This document shows positions 32,801-44,687 of a stretch of 64,000 bases of DNA, piece after piece; the stretch's first letter is position 1; every line of letters starts with the position of its first letter. Below the pieces are notes generated by a model. The model worked only from the letters and a program-made list of their open reading frames with translations, ran no database searches and was not told the origin of the DNA. The stretch covers positions 558,001 through 622,000 of the forward strand of contig CM019066.1 of NCBI GenBank assembly GCA_009667805.1, given 5' to 3'. Position numbers and translations under genes: made by a program. The DNA is from Leptobrachium leishanense (Eukaryota > Chordata > Amphibia > Anura > Megophryidae).

Positions 32801-33911
32801 ACCCGGGCTGCTTATCCGCAGCCGTTGACCCCATCCGACCCCCTGGACTTTGTTCCACACCCGCTTACCCAGCAGAAGAGCTGGCAACGGGGCAGAGTGC
32901 CGCTGGCCTCTGCCCACCCTCCATCGTCTGCCCTGAGGAGCCGAAGGAGGATTTACCCGAGCTGCTTATCCCGCAGCCGTTGACCCCATCCAACCGCTGG
33001 ACGTCATTCCTGCACCCGCTTCCCCAGCAGAAGAGCTGGCAACCGGACAGAGTGCCGCTGGCCTCTGCCCATCCTCCACCATCTGCCCTGAGGAGCAGAA
33101 GGGGGATACCCTCGAGCTGCTATCCTGCAGCCGCTTACCCATCCAACCCCCTGGACTTTGTTCTGTACCCACCTCCCCAGCAGAAGAGCTGGCAACGGGG
33201 CAGAGTGCAGCTGGCCCCTGCCCACCCTCCATCGTCTACCCTGAGGAGCAGAAGGAGGATTTACCCGGGCTGCTTATCCCGCAGCCGTTGACCCCATCCG
33301 ACCCCTTGGACTTTGTTTCCACACCCGCTTACCCAGCAGAAGAGCTGGCAACGGGGCAGAGTGCCGCTGGCCTCTGCCCACCCTCTCTCGTCTGTCCCGA
33401 GGAGCAGAAAGAGGATACACCCGGGCTGCTTATCCCGCAGCCACTGACCCCACCGGAGATGGAGGACGCCATTCTCCTGCCCGGGGACCCTTCCTCGGCC
33501 TTGAACCTCCCAGCCGACGCGCTGGCAATGGGCAGAGCCTGTTTCAACTCTGCCCATCTCCACACCCCTTTGGCCCGGAGGCCCCATGCAGCCACTGTTT
33601 TTTCCAACGGCTGACCAGGGCACTCGGGGCGCGTGCATTTAGCACCCGTTTTTCCCGGGTGCGCGATACCTCTGGAGGTGGTACAGGCGGTACCCCTCCC
33701 GACCCACAGGACCCTTATTCCGGAGGGGGTACCCCCAAAGATTTGTACCCCCAACACGCCAGGCACTGCCGCAAGGACAAATGGAGAAGCCTGGTGGCTC
33801 GCCTCCTCCCAACAGACTATGGACCCAGGTATAGACTATTGCTCCAACGACCCCGCGTCGACCCGTTGGGGTCCAACTGTGGCCGTCGGACTCCTTTGGG
33901 GAGGGGAGATA
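29860..33911 (+). pseudogene. Gag-like, proline-rich repeat protein of the second interior
   Basis: Begins ATGGTGGTG at 29860, but has many single-base losses (for example 29947, 30000, 30033, 30050), so only pieces are open: 30647-31460 reads the acidic segment and two Pro-rich units. A solo LTR (31444-32449) splits it between LCPP and PSIVCPEE. The array then continues 32455-33470 with about six more units, some with deletions. The tail (33480-33911) matches copy 1. This copy has the longest repeat array. Confidence 0.75.
31444..32449 (+). mobile_element. Solo LTR nested in the repeat protein gene
   Basis: 1006 bp, TGTCATGG...CCGTCACA, with CCACC at 31439-31443 and 32450-32454. Removing it restores CTCTGCCCACCCTCCATCGT, the normal repeat sequence. 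Confidence 0.95.
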
Positions 33912-34913
33912 TGTCATGGAACTGACGTAGCGCTCCCCACGTCAAACCCCAAGACTTTTATTTCCATGGCGAAAACCCCAAAAGACATAGACCGTTGCTT
34001 TGGGGAAGACCTTATGTTCATTTATATTGTGTGGTTTTAAATATGTTTTACATCGTTTGGTTTTAGTTTAATTTAGTTTAGTGAAAAATGACATAGCTTT
34101 GGTTTTAAAATACTATATTCCTGTAGGTAAATGTGTCTTTGTATAAAACAGTAAACAAGCTTTGCTGTTGTGTAAATTATGCGTCAGGGATTTTCCCCAT
34201 TATCTAAGTACATGTTTAATTTAAGGGATCTCTGATAGAGTGTGTGTTTAATCTGATGTGCTGGAACAATAGATGTACAAATGTTATGTGGACTGAAGGC
34301 TAAGAGAATGTGAAGAATGTTGATTGTAAATAACTGCCATACCTCATTGTATGGATAGGCTCCTAATTAGTATGGGTATTCAAATTATGACTGTTGTACT
34401 TGAGCATAAATAGTGGCGTTGTTCATTAAAGGATTCAGTTCATCTGAGTGTTTGAAACATACAGCTCTGCCTGGTGTTGTCATTTGACGTCGGCTATATC
34501 ACCACCACCCAGGAACGGGTCACTCTAACTCTGCGGCAGAACCTCGATTCGCCGCGCCGTTGCGCCACCTATTTTGGGATACCGCAACCACCCAGAATTG
34601 GGACCTCGACTCAGCGCCGTGCCTGCATCGTCAAGGAGACTCTACCGAACCGCGGTTCACCACGCAGACCGTCTCCAGCCTTTCAATGGTCAGTAGATCC
34701 GCTGCTCGAGACGCCGAGTGCCGTGCCACTCGGTAGTCGGGCGGATTTCCACCGTGGGTGCCCCATCTACTCTCCAGATCTCCACGGCCACGTAGGCTTC
34801 TACCCAAGCCGCTCGAGACGCCGGGTGCCGTGCCACTCGGTAGTCGGGCTTGGCAACACCAACGAGGGGGTCAGATAGAGCCGGACCGCAGGCGGATACT
34901 CCATTCCGCCACA
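33912..34913 (+). mobile_element. 3' LTR of the compound element
   Basis: 1002 bp, ending CCGCCACA like its partner at 18588. The octamer is changed to ATTCAAAT at about 34377. Followed by AGCAC and the satellite. Confidence 0.93.
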
Positions 34914-37900
34914 AGCACCGAGCCCAGCACCGAGCCCAGCACCGAGCGCAGAGCCCAGCACCGAGCGCAGAGCCCAGCACCGAGCCCAGCACTGAGCGCA
35001 GAGCCCAGCGCCAAGCACAGCACCGAGCGCAGAGCCCAGCACCGAGCGCAGAGCCCAGCGCAGAGCCCAGCAACGAGCCCAGCACGAGCCCAGCACCGAG
35101 CGCAGAGCCCAGAACCGAGCGCAGATCCCAGAACCAGCGCAGAGCCCAGCACCGAGCCAGCACCGAGCGCAGAGCCCAGCACCGAGCCCAGAACTGGCCC
35201 AGCACCGAGCGCAGAGCAGCACGAGCGCAGAGCCCAGCACCGAGGCGCAGCACCGAGCGCAGAGCCCAGCACCAGCGCAGCACCGAGCGCAGAGCCCAGC
35301 ACCGAGCAGCACCGAGCCCAGCACCGAGCGCAGAGCCCAGCACCGAACCCAGCACCGAGCGCAGAGCGCAGAGCCAGCACCGAGCGCAGAGCCCAGCACC
35401 GAGTGCAGAGCCCAGCGCCAAGCACAGCACCAAGCGCAGAGCCCAGCACCGAGCGCAGAGCCCAGTGCAGAGCCCAGCACCGAGCCCAGCACCGAGCGCA
35501 GCACCGAGCGCAGAGCCCAGACCGAGCGCAGAGCCCAGCACCGAGCCCAGCACCGAGCGCAGAGCCCAGCACCGAGCGCAGAGCCCAGCACCGAGCCAGC
35601 ACTGAGCCCAGCACGAGCGCAGAGCCAGCACCGAGCGCAGAGCCAGCACCGAGCGCAGAGCCCAGCACCGAGCGCAGCACCGAGCGCAGAGCCCAGCACC
35701 GAGCCAGCACCGAGCGAGAGCCCAGCACCGAGCGCAGAGCCCAGCACCGAGCCCAGCACCGAGCGCAGAGCGCAGAGCCCAGCACCGAGCGCAGAGCCAG
35801 CACCGAGCGCAGAGCCCAGCGCCAAGCACAGCACCGAGCGCAGGCCCAGCACCGAGCGCAGAGCCCAGCGCAGAGCCCAGCACCGAGCCCAGCACCGAGC
35901 GCAGAGCCAGCACCGAGCGCAGACCCAGCACCGAGCCCGCAGCCGAGCGCAGAGCCCAGCACGAGCGCAGAGCCAGCACCGAGCCTAGCACTGAGCCAGC
36001 ACCGAGCGCAGAGCCCGCACCGAGCGCAGAGCCCAGCACCGAGCGCAGCACCGAGCACCGAGCCGCACCGAGCCCAGCACCGAGCGCAGAGCCAGCACCG
36101 AGCGCAGAGCCCAGCACCGAGCCCAGCATCTAGCGCAGAGCGCAGAGCCCAGCACAGAGCGCAGACCAGCACCGAGCGCAGAGCCCAGCACCGAGCGCAG
36201 AGCCTAGCGCCGAGCCCAGCACCGAGTGCAGAGCCCAGCACCGAGCGCAGAGCCCAGCACCGAGCGCAGAGCCAGCGCAGAGCCCAGCACCGAGCGCAGA
36301 GCGCAGCACCGAGCGCAGAGCCAGCGCAGACCCAGCACCGAGCCCAGACCGAGCCCAGCACCGAGCGCAGAGCCCAGCACCGAGCCCAGCGCCCAGCACC
36401 GAACCCAGCGCAGAGCCCAGCGCAGAGCCCAGCACCGAGCCCAGCACCGAGCGCAGAGCCCAGCACCGAGCCCAGAACCGAGCGCAGAGCCCAGCACCGA
36501 GCGCAGAGCCCAGTGCAGAGCCCAGCACCGAGCCCAGCACCGAGCGCCGAGCCCAGCGCCGAGCCCAGCACCGAGCGCAGAGCCCAGCACCGAGCGCAGA
36601 GCCCAGCACCGAGCGCAGAGCACAGCACCGAGCCCAGCACCGAGCGCAAGCCCAGCACCGAGCGCAGAGCCCAGCACCGAGCGCAGAGCCAGCGCAGAGC
36701 CCAGCACCGAGCACAGCACCGAGCCCAGCACCGAGCGCAGAGCCCAGCACCGAGCGCAGAGCCCAGCGCAGAGCCAGCACCGAGCGCAGAGCCCAGCACT
36801 GAGCGCAGAGCCCAGCGCAGAGCCCAGCACGAGCGCAGAGCCCAGCACCGAGCCAGCACCGAGCACAGAGCCCAGCACCGAGCGCAGAGCCCAGCACCGA
36901 GCCAGCACCGAGCGCAGAGCCCAGCACCGAGCGCAGAGCCCAGCACCGAGCGCAGAGCCCAGCGCCAAGCACAGCACTGAGCGCAGAGCCCAGCACCGAG
37001 CGCAGAGCCCAGCGCAGAGCCCAGCACCGAGCGCAGAGCCCAGCACCGAGAGCCAGCACCGAGCGCAGAGCCCAGCAACCGAGCCTAGCACTGAGCCCAG
37101 CACCGGCAGCGCAGGAGCCCAGCAGCCGAGCACAGCACCGAGCGCAGAGCCCAGCACCGAGCCCAGCACCGAGCGCAGAGCCCAGCACCGAGCGCAGAGC
37201 CCAGCACCGAGCGCAGAGCCCAGCACCGAACCCAGCACCGAGCGCAGAGCGCAGAGCCCAGCACAGAGCGCAGAGCCCAGCACCGAGCGCAGAGCCCAGC
37301 ACCGAGAGCAGAGCCCAGCACCGAGCGCAGAGCCCAGCGCAGAGCCCAGCACCGAGCCCAGCACCGAGCGCAGAGCCCAGCACCGAGCGCAGAGCCCAGC
37401 GCAGAGCCCAGCACCAAGCGCAGAGCGCAGCACCGAGCGCAGAGCCCAGCGCAGAGCCCAGCACCGAGCCCAGCACCGAGCCCAGCACCGAGCGCAGAGC
37501 CCAGCACCGAGCCCAGCGCCCAGCACCGAGCCCAGCTCAGAGCCCACGCAGAGCCCAGCACCGAGCCCAGCACCGAGCGCAGAGCACAGCACCGAGTCCA
37601 GCACCGAGCGCAGAGCCCAGCACCTGAGCCCAGCGCAGAGCCAAGCCCAGTACCTGAGCCCAGCGCAGAGCCAAGCCCAGCACCTGCGCCCAGTTCAGAG
37701 CCAAGCCCAGCACCTGAGCCCAGCGCAGAGCCAAGCCCAGCACCTGAGCCCAGCATCGAGCGCAGAGCCCAGCACCGAGCGCAGAGCCCAGCGCAGAGCC
37801 CAGCACCGAGCACAGCACCGAGCCCAGCACCGAGCGCAGAGCCCAGCACCGAGCGCAGAGCCCAGCACCGTGCGCAGAGCCCAGCACCGAAGCCCAGAAC

Positions 37901-40345
37901 CGAGCGCAGAGCCCAGCTCCGAGCGCAGAGCCAGCGCAGAGCCCAGCACCGAAGCAGCACCGAGCGCCGAGCCCAGCGCCGAGCCCAGCACCGAGCGCAG
38001 AGCCCAGCACCGAGCGCAGAGTCCAGCACCGAGCGCAGAGCACAGCACCGAGCCCAGCACCGAGCGCAGAGCCCAGCACCGAGCGCAGAGCCCAGCGCAG
38101 AGCCCAGCACCGAGCGCAGAGCCCAGCACCGAGCGCAGAGCCCAGCACTGAGCGCAGAGCCCAGCGCAGAGCCAGCACCGAGCGCAGAGCCCAGTGCCGG
38201 CCCAGAGCCCAGCACTGAGCGCAGAGCCAGCGCAGAGCCCAGCCAGAGCCCAGCACCGAGCCCAGCACCGAGACCCAGCACCGAGCACAGCACCGAGCGC
38301 AGAGGCCCAGCACCGAGCGCAGAGCCCAGCACCGAGCGCAGAGCCCAGCGCAGAGCCCAGCACCGAGCCCAGCACCGAGCGCAGAGCCCAGCCCGAGCAC
38401 AGAGCCCAGCGCAGAGCCCAGCACCGAGCGCAGAGCCCAGCACCGAGCGCAGAGCCCAGCACCTGAGCCCAGTGCAGAGCCAAGCCCAGCACCTGAGCCC
38501 AGCGCAGAGCCAAGCCCAGCACCTGAGCCCAGCGCAGAGCCAAGCCCAGCACCTGAGCCCAGTGCAGAGCCAAGCCCAGCACCTGAGCCCAGCACCGAGC
38601 GCAGAGCCCAGCACCGAGCGCAGAGCCCAGCACCGAGCGCAGAGCCAAACACCGGGTGCAGAGCCCAGCACCGAGCACAGCACCGAGCCCAGCACCGAGC
38701 ACAGCACCGAGCCCAGCCGAGCACAGCACCGAGCACAGCACCGAGCGCCGAGCAGCCCAGGAGCGCAGAGCCCAGCACTGAGCGCAGAGCCAGCACCGAG
38801 CGCAGAGCCCAGCACCCAGCGCAGAGCCCAGCACTGAGCCCAGGACTGAGCCCAGCACCGAGCCCAGAGCCCAGCACCGAGCGCAGAGCCAGCGCAGAGC
38901 CCAGCACCGAGGAGCAGAGCCCAGCACCGAGCGCAGAGCCCAGCACCGAGCCCAGCACCGAGCCCAGCGCAGAGCCCAGCGCAGCGCCCAGCACCGAGCC
39001 CAGCGCCCAGCACCAAGCGCAGAGCCCAGCACCGAGCGCAGAGCCCAGCACCGAGCCAGCACCGAGCGCAGAGCCCAGCACTGAGCGCAGAGCACAGCGC
39101 AGAGCCAAGCCCAGCACCTGAGCCCAGCACAGAGCAAGCCCAGCACCGAGCCCAGCGCCCAGCACCGAGCGCAGAGCCCAGCACCGAGCGCAGAGCCCAA
39201 CACCGGTGCAGAGCCAGCACCGAGCACAGCACCGAGCCCAGCACGAGCACAGCACCGAGCCCAGCACCGAGCACAGCACCGAGCACAGCACCGAGCCCAG
39301 CACCGAGCGCAGAGCCCAGCACCGAGCGCAGAGCCCAGCACTGAGCGCAGAGCCCAGCACCGAGCGCAGAGCCCAGCACCGAGCGCAGAGCCCAGCACTG
39401 AGCGCAGAGCCCAGCACCGAGCGCAGAGCCCAGCACCGAGCGCAGAGCCCAGCACTGAGCCCAGGACTGAGCCCGCACCGAGCCCAGAGCCCAGCACCGA
39501 GCGCAGAGCCAGCGCAGAGCCCAGCACCGAGAGCAGAGCCCAGCACCGAGCGCAGAGGCCCAGCACCGAGCCCAGCACCGACCCAGCGCAGAGCCCAGCG
39601 CAGCGCCCAGCACCGAGCCCAGCGCCCAGCACCAAGCGCAGAGCCCAGCACCGAGCGCAGAGCCCAGCACCGAGCCCAGCACCGAGCGCAGAGCCCAGCA
39701 CTGAGCGCAGAGCACAGCGCAGAGCCAAGCCCAGCACCTGAGCCCAGCACAGAGCCAAGCCCAGCACCGAGCCCAGCGCCCAGCACCAAGCGCAGAGCCC
39801 AGCACCGAGCGCAGAGCCCAGCACCGAGCGCAGCACCGAGCCCAGCACCGAGTGCAGAGCCCAGCACCGAGCGCAGAGCCCAGCACCGAGCGCAGCACCG
39901 AGCGCAGAGCCCAGCACCGAGCCCAGCACCGAGCCCAGCGCAGAGCCCAGCACCGAGCACAGCACCGAGCCCAGCACGGAGCGCAGAGCCCAGCGCAGAG
40001 CCCAGCACCGAGCGCAGAGCCCAGCACCGAGCCCAGCGCCGAGCACTGAGCCCAGCACCGAGCCCAGCGCAGCGCCCAGCGCCGAGCCCAGCGCCCAGCA
40101 CCGAGCGCCGAGCCCAGCACCGAGCCCAGCACCGAGCGCAGAGCCCAGCACAGCACAGAGCCAAGCCCAGCACCTGAGCCCAGCGCAGAGCCAAGCCCAG
40201 CACCTGAGCCCAGCGCAGAGCCAACCCAGCACCTGAGCCCAGCGCAGAGCCAAGCCCAGCACCTGAGCCCAGCGCAGAGCCAAGCCCAGCACCTGAGCCC
40301 AGCGCAGAGCCAAGCCCAGCACCTGAGCCCAGCACCTGAGCCCCG
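34914..40345. repeat. GC-rich satellite, main block
   Basis: 5.4 kb of mixed 12-bp (AGCCCAGCACCG) and 19-bp (AGCGCAGAGCCCAGCACCG) units. A 30-bp higher-order unit (CACCTGAGCCCAGCGCAGAG + CCAAGCCCAG) appears in runs at 37621-37750, 38461-38590 and 40160-40345. Frames of up to 1266 codons on either strand are repeat artefacts with Ala/Pro/Ser/Glu/Arg on plus and Leu/Gly/Ala/Cys on minus. Confidence 0.95.
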
Positions 40346-40879
40346 AGCCCAGCACAGAGCAGAGCGCCAAGCAGAGCACAATAGACGGCACAGAGCAGAG
40401 TACAACCCATTAAAGGCACAGAGCATAGCAAAAACCATTAAAGGCGCAGAGCAGAGCACAATAAACGACACAGAGCCGAGCACAACAGAATAAACGCCAC
40501 TGAGCCGAGCACAACAGAATAAACTCCACTGAGCTGAGCACAACAGAATAAACGCCACAGAGCCGAGCACAATAAACGCCACAGAGCCAAGCACAGCACA
40601 ATAGACTGCACAGAGCCAAGCAAAATAAACGTCACAGAGCCAAGCACAACAGAATAAACGCCACAGAGCCAAGCACAATAAACGCCACAGAGCCAACCAC
40701 AGCACAATAGACAGCACAGAGCCAAGAACAATAAACGGCACAGCGACGAGCACAGCACAATATACGGCACAACACAGCACAATAAACGGCAGAGCCAAGC
40801 ACAGCACAATAAACGGCGCCGAGCACAGAACCAAGCACAACACAATAAACGGCGCAGAGCACAATAAACAGAGCAGAGC
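40346..40879. repeat. Satellite edge with 24-bp AATAAACG-containing unit
   Basis: Units of about 24 bp that combine CACAGAGCC(G/A)AGCAC with AATAAACGCC. It grades from the GC-rich block at about 40340. Confidence 0.85.
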
Positions 40880-41885
40880 TGTCATGGAACTGACGTAGCG
40901 CTCCCCACGTCAAACCCCAAGACTTTTATTTCCATGGCGAAAACCCCAAAAGACATAGACCGTTGCTTTGGGGAAGACCTTATGTTCATTTATATTGTGT
41001 GGTTTTAAATATGTTTTACATCGTTTGGTTTTAGTTTAATTTAGTTTAGTGAAAAATGACATAGCTTGGTTTTAAAATACTAATATTCCTGTAGGTAAAT
41101 GTGTCTTTGTATAAAACAGTAAACAAGCTTTGCTGTTGTGTAAATTATGCGTCAGGGATTTTCCCCATTATCTAAGTACATGTTTAATTTAAGGGATCTC
41201 TGATAGAGTGTGTGTTTAATCTTATGTGCTGGAACAATAGATGTACAAATGTTATGTGGACTGAAGGCTAAGAGAATGTGAAGAATGTTGATTGTAAATA
41301 ACTGACATAATCTAATTAGTATGGGTGTGCTAGTAATTAGTATGGGTATGCAAATTGTGACTGTATACTTCAGCATAAATAGTGGCGTTGTTCATTAAAA
41401 GGGTCAGATCATCTGAGTGTTTGAAACATACAGCTCTGCCTGGTGTTGTCATTTCACGTCGGCTATATCACCACCACCCAGGAACGGGTCACTCTAACTC
41501 TGCGGCAGAACCTCTATTCGCCGCGCCATTGCGCCACCTATTTTGGGATACCGCAACCACCCAGAATTGGGACCTCGACTCAGCGCCGTGCCTGCATCGT
41601 CAAGGAGACTCTACGAACCGCGGTTCGCCACGCAGACCGACCGTCTCCAGCCTTTCAATGGTCAGTAGATCCGCTGCTCGAGACGCCGAGTGCCGTGCCA
41701 CTCGGTAGTCGGGCGGGATTTCCACCGTGGGTGCCCATCTACTCTCCAGATCTCCACCGCCGCGTAGGCTTCTACCCAAGCCGCTCGAGACGCCGGGGTG
41801 CCGTGCCACTCGGTAGTCGGGCTTGGCAACACAACGAGGGGGTCAGATAGAGCAGGACCGCAGGCGGATACTCCATTCCGTCACA
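40880..41885 (+). mobile_element. Solo LTR in the satellite edge
   Basis: 1006 bp, TGTCATGG...CCGTCACA, with the AGAGC duplication at 40875-40879 and 41886-41890. It has the same U3 variant as the LTR at 28803 and a 3' half like the outer compound LTRs. Confidence 0.95.
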
Positions 41886-42734
41886 AGAGCACAATATACA
41901 GCACAGAGCCGAGCACAATAAACGCCACAGAGCCGAGCACAGTACACATAGACGGCACAGAGCCGAACACAACAGAATAAACGGCACAGAGCCAAGCACA
42001 GAGCCAAACGCAACACAATAAACGGCACCGAGGACGGAACAAAGCACAACACAATAAACTGCGCAGAGCACAAAAAAACGGCGCAGAGCACAATATACGG
42101 CACAGAGCCGAGCAAAACAGAATAAACGCCACAGAGCTGAGCACAATAAACGCCACAGAGCCGAGCACAGTACAATAGACGGCACAGAGCCGAGCACAGT
42201 ACAATAGACGGCACAGAGCCGACCACAACAGAATAAACGGCACAGAGCCTAGCACAGAGCCAAACGCAACACAATAAACGGCACCGAGGACGGAACAAAG
42301 CACAACACAATAAACTGCGCAGAGCACAAAAAAACGGCGCAGAGCACAATATACAGCACGAGCCGAGCACAGAGCCCAGCACAGAGCCAAGCACATAGCC
42401 GAGCACAACAGAATAAACGCCACAGAGCCGAGCACATCAAATAGACAGCACAGAGCCAAGCACAATAAACGTCACAGAGCCGAGCACAACACAATAAACG
42501 CCACAGAGCCGAGCACAATAAACGCCACAGAGCCGAGCACAGCACAATAGACGGCACAGAGCCAGCACATTAAACGTCACTGAGCCACGCACGGAGCCAA
42601 GCACAACAGAATAAACGCCACAGAGCCGATCACAATAAACGCCGCAGAGCACAATAGACGGCACAGAGCCGAGCACAATAAACGGCACAGAGCAGAGCAC
42701 AATAAACCGCACAGAACCAAGCACAGTAAACAGC
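41886..42734. repeat. Satellite edge, continued
   Basis: Same 24-bp type unit as 40346-40879. A segment of about 280 bp (around 42010-42080 and 42255-42340, with CACCGAGGACGGAAC) recurs, so a higher-order repeat is present. Confidence 0.88.
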
Positions 42735-42834
42735 NNNNNNNNNNNNNNNNNNNNNNNNNNNNNNNNNNNNNNNNNNNNNNNNNNNNNNNNNNNNNNNNNN
42801 NNNNNNNNNNNNNNNNNNNNNNNNNNNNNNNNNN
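42735..42834. other. Assembly gap (100 N)
   Basis: Exactly 100 N at the satellite's right side. The true length is not given by the sequence. Confidence 1.
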
Positions 42835-43500
42835 GTATATTAAATCAAAAAAGTTATTATAATCTTATAATCAATAAGTTATTGGAATCTTTCATTTTTA
42901 AGCACTCGCCAGATACATCGGTCAATGTCCCGCAAACCGTAGAAGACACAGGTAGCAGTTACTGCATTCTGTTACTACTAGTTGGTCATATTTTTGGCCG
43001 TGCCCTGTTGGCTGGCCTTTACAATCTTTTGTCCACTCTGGCCGTTTTGTTTACAGTTGGCAATGTTTGCCATTATGCTTTATCGATTTATTGGTACAAG
43101 TTTGATATTATAACAAATGCACAATACAGGTTGAGTTAACACCTTTTAAAAATGTGATATATTCCAAATTTATATTTACACCTCTCCAATAAAAACACAT
43201 TAATCAACGACAACATGCAAAGTATCACTTTTATGTGTTCACCTATGATGTCATATTTGGATGACATTTATATGTTTATTTTGGATCATTTGGAATTTTC
43301 ACATTAGACATACGAAATTATATTGGCTTTTGGTTTAAAAGTATACAAACATATATTATGTAGTTTACTTTCCATCAAAACACCACCCATCCCAAACCCA
43401 CCCCCCTGCCTTTCCCCTCCCTTTTTTTTGTTCATTCAAACAGTAAAAATGCTGTGGGCTAAGGAAATGAGATGGCTCGGTAGCAGTGGAGGTGGGACCA
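42835..43500. other. AT-rich flank, no gene supported
   Basis: One frame (42882-43139) has a hydrophobic segment, but no start context, homology or exon structure supports it. It could include intron or upstream sequence of the Ulp1-like gene that follows. Confidence 0.5.
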
Positions 43501-44665
43501 TACAAACTGTATGTGTCTTCATTGCACACACTACGTGGAAGTGAATGGCTGGTTGACGAGGTAAGGGACGACACAGTTGAAAAATGTTTCCAAAAGCAAA
43601 CATCTAAGATTGTTAAAAAATTCTACAATGCAGGTTATTGACGCATACCTCCACCACCTGATTAAAAACCAGCAGGCAAGTGTGAATTATGTGTGAAATA
43701 TGTGTATACTTCTCTTTAATGTGTTTTTTATTTTTTCAAAATTATAAATTTTAATTAAATTTGTAACAGGAATCAGTCCGACAGCTTTGTGCAGTGGTTT
43801 CAACAGCATTGTTCCATGGTAAAGTGCAGAAACTTGGAAAGGTTAGTTAATTGTCAAAATGAGCACTCTATTAATTATCTAAGATTTTTTGCTAACCCCT
43901 TTACACCTACTTTTTCAGGAGATGTTTCCAGAGGATCTTTGACTGTGTCCAGTAAACACCGGAAATCACTCACTGGATTTTGGTGGTATTTATTGTTGAA
44001 GAAAGTTTACCTTTCTTTACTACTGTTATTGTACACTATTATATTCGAATTCATTTTGTTATGTATACGGATATTTAACTTTAAGCCTATGAACTATGCA
44101 GAGTGCAACTGCTCTATATATTAAAAAGTATGAATTTCAATAACAAAAATGTTTCACTTAAAAAAATTTTCTTTTTTAATTGCTCTAGATTATCATGATG
44201 TCCGTGAAGATACTTTTTGGCGATTGACCCGATGGGGAAAGAAATACCATATTTGTTCAAAATTGCATGAAAGTAGGAGGTAAGTGGTCGTATTACAAAA
44301 ACGGTAGTGTAAGAAACCTATGTGCACTAATTGCAAATTAGAAATTTTTAAATATTTTCTTTCATTAGTTTGTTTCTGAGGTTCAACAAGCGGAAAGACC
44401 AGGGAGTCCAATGGAAAACATGCATCATGGACCACCAGAACCAGCAGGACTGCAGTAGTTGTGGTGTTTTAATTTTGATGGTAAAAGTTTTTGGTACCAT
44501 TGATTCAGTCATTCAGAATAAATGTTTAAAAATGTAAGTTAACTGTTATTTTACAGTTTGCAAAGGACTTCATAAGAACGAAGACCATCCAGAGTGTGAA
44601 GACCTCTGAGGAAGCTGTGAGCCATGCACATCTGGAAATAGCTTGCACCCTACTTGAATATAAAG
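43501..44665 (+). pseudogene. Ulp1/SENP-like (C48) cysteine peptidase gene, seven exon-like pieces
   Basis: Short coding pieces bounded by AG and GT: ending 43560 (SLHTLRGSEWLVDE), 43634-43675 (VIDAYLHHLIKNQQ, GC donor), 43770-43841 (ESVRQLCAVVSTALFHG KVQKLGK), 43919-about 44002, 44189-44279 (DTFWRLTRWGKKYHI), 44369-44480, 44557-44665 (FAKDFIRTKTIQSVKT). The family removes SUMO-type tags. Its marks are here: WL.DEVI.AYL at the start, HWILVVFI (catalytic His) near 43970, and QNQQDCSSCGVLILM (Gln and catalytic Cys) at about 44430-44480. The Asp is uncertain (YHD near 44195). A TGA at about 43940 and a TCAC duplication that shifts the frame just before the HW motif indicate a relic. Phases of neighbouring pieces agree. 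It could be a host gene remnant or a transposon-borne protease. Confidence 0.72.
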
Positions 44666-44687
44666 GTCAGTGATATCACACACTGCA

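Larger units (their letters stand above)
18588..34913 (+). mobile_element. Compound three-LTR element: autonomous Gmr1-like interior and non-autonomous interior in tandem
   Basis: Order: LTR (18588-19580), autonomous interior (19581-28802, split by the nested copy 21848-26584), LTR (28803-29807), non-autonomous interior (29808-33911, split by a solo LTR 31444-32449), LTR (33912-34913). The whole is bounded by one 5-bp duplication, AGCAC (18583-18587 and 34914-34918), inside the satellite. The outer LTRs share private variants (end CCGCCACA, TTCAGTTCATC, CGGCAGAACC, CGTCAAGGAG), while the central LTR is of another subtype. Confidence 0.9.

Noticed and set aside
34690..40885. Very long frames on both strands (740, 1266, 964 and 898 codons)
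   Set aside because: They are translations of a stop-free satellite. Both strands and several frames are open at once and the products are simple repeats.
42882..43139. 85-codon frame with a hydrophobic stretch
   Set aside because: No recognisable family, no exon borders in agreement with the gene downstream, AT-rich setting.
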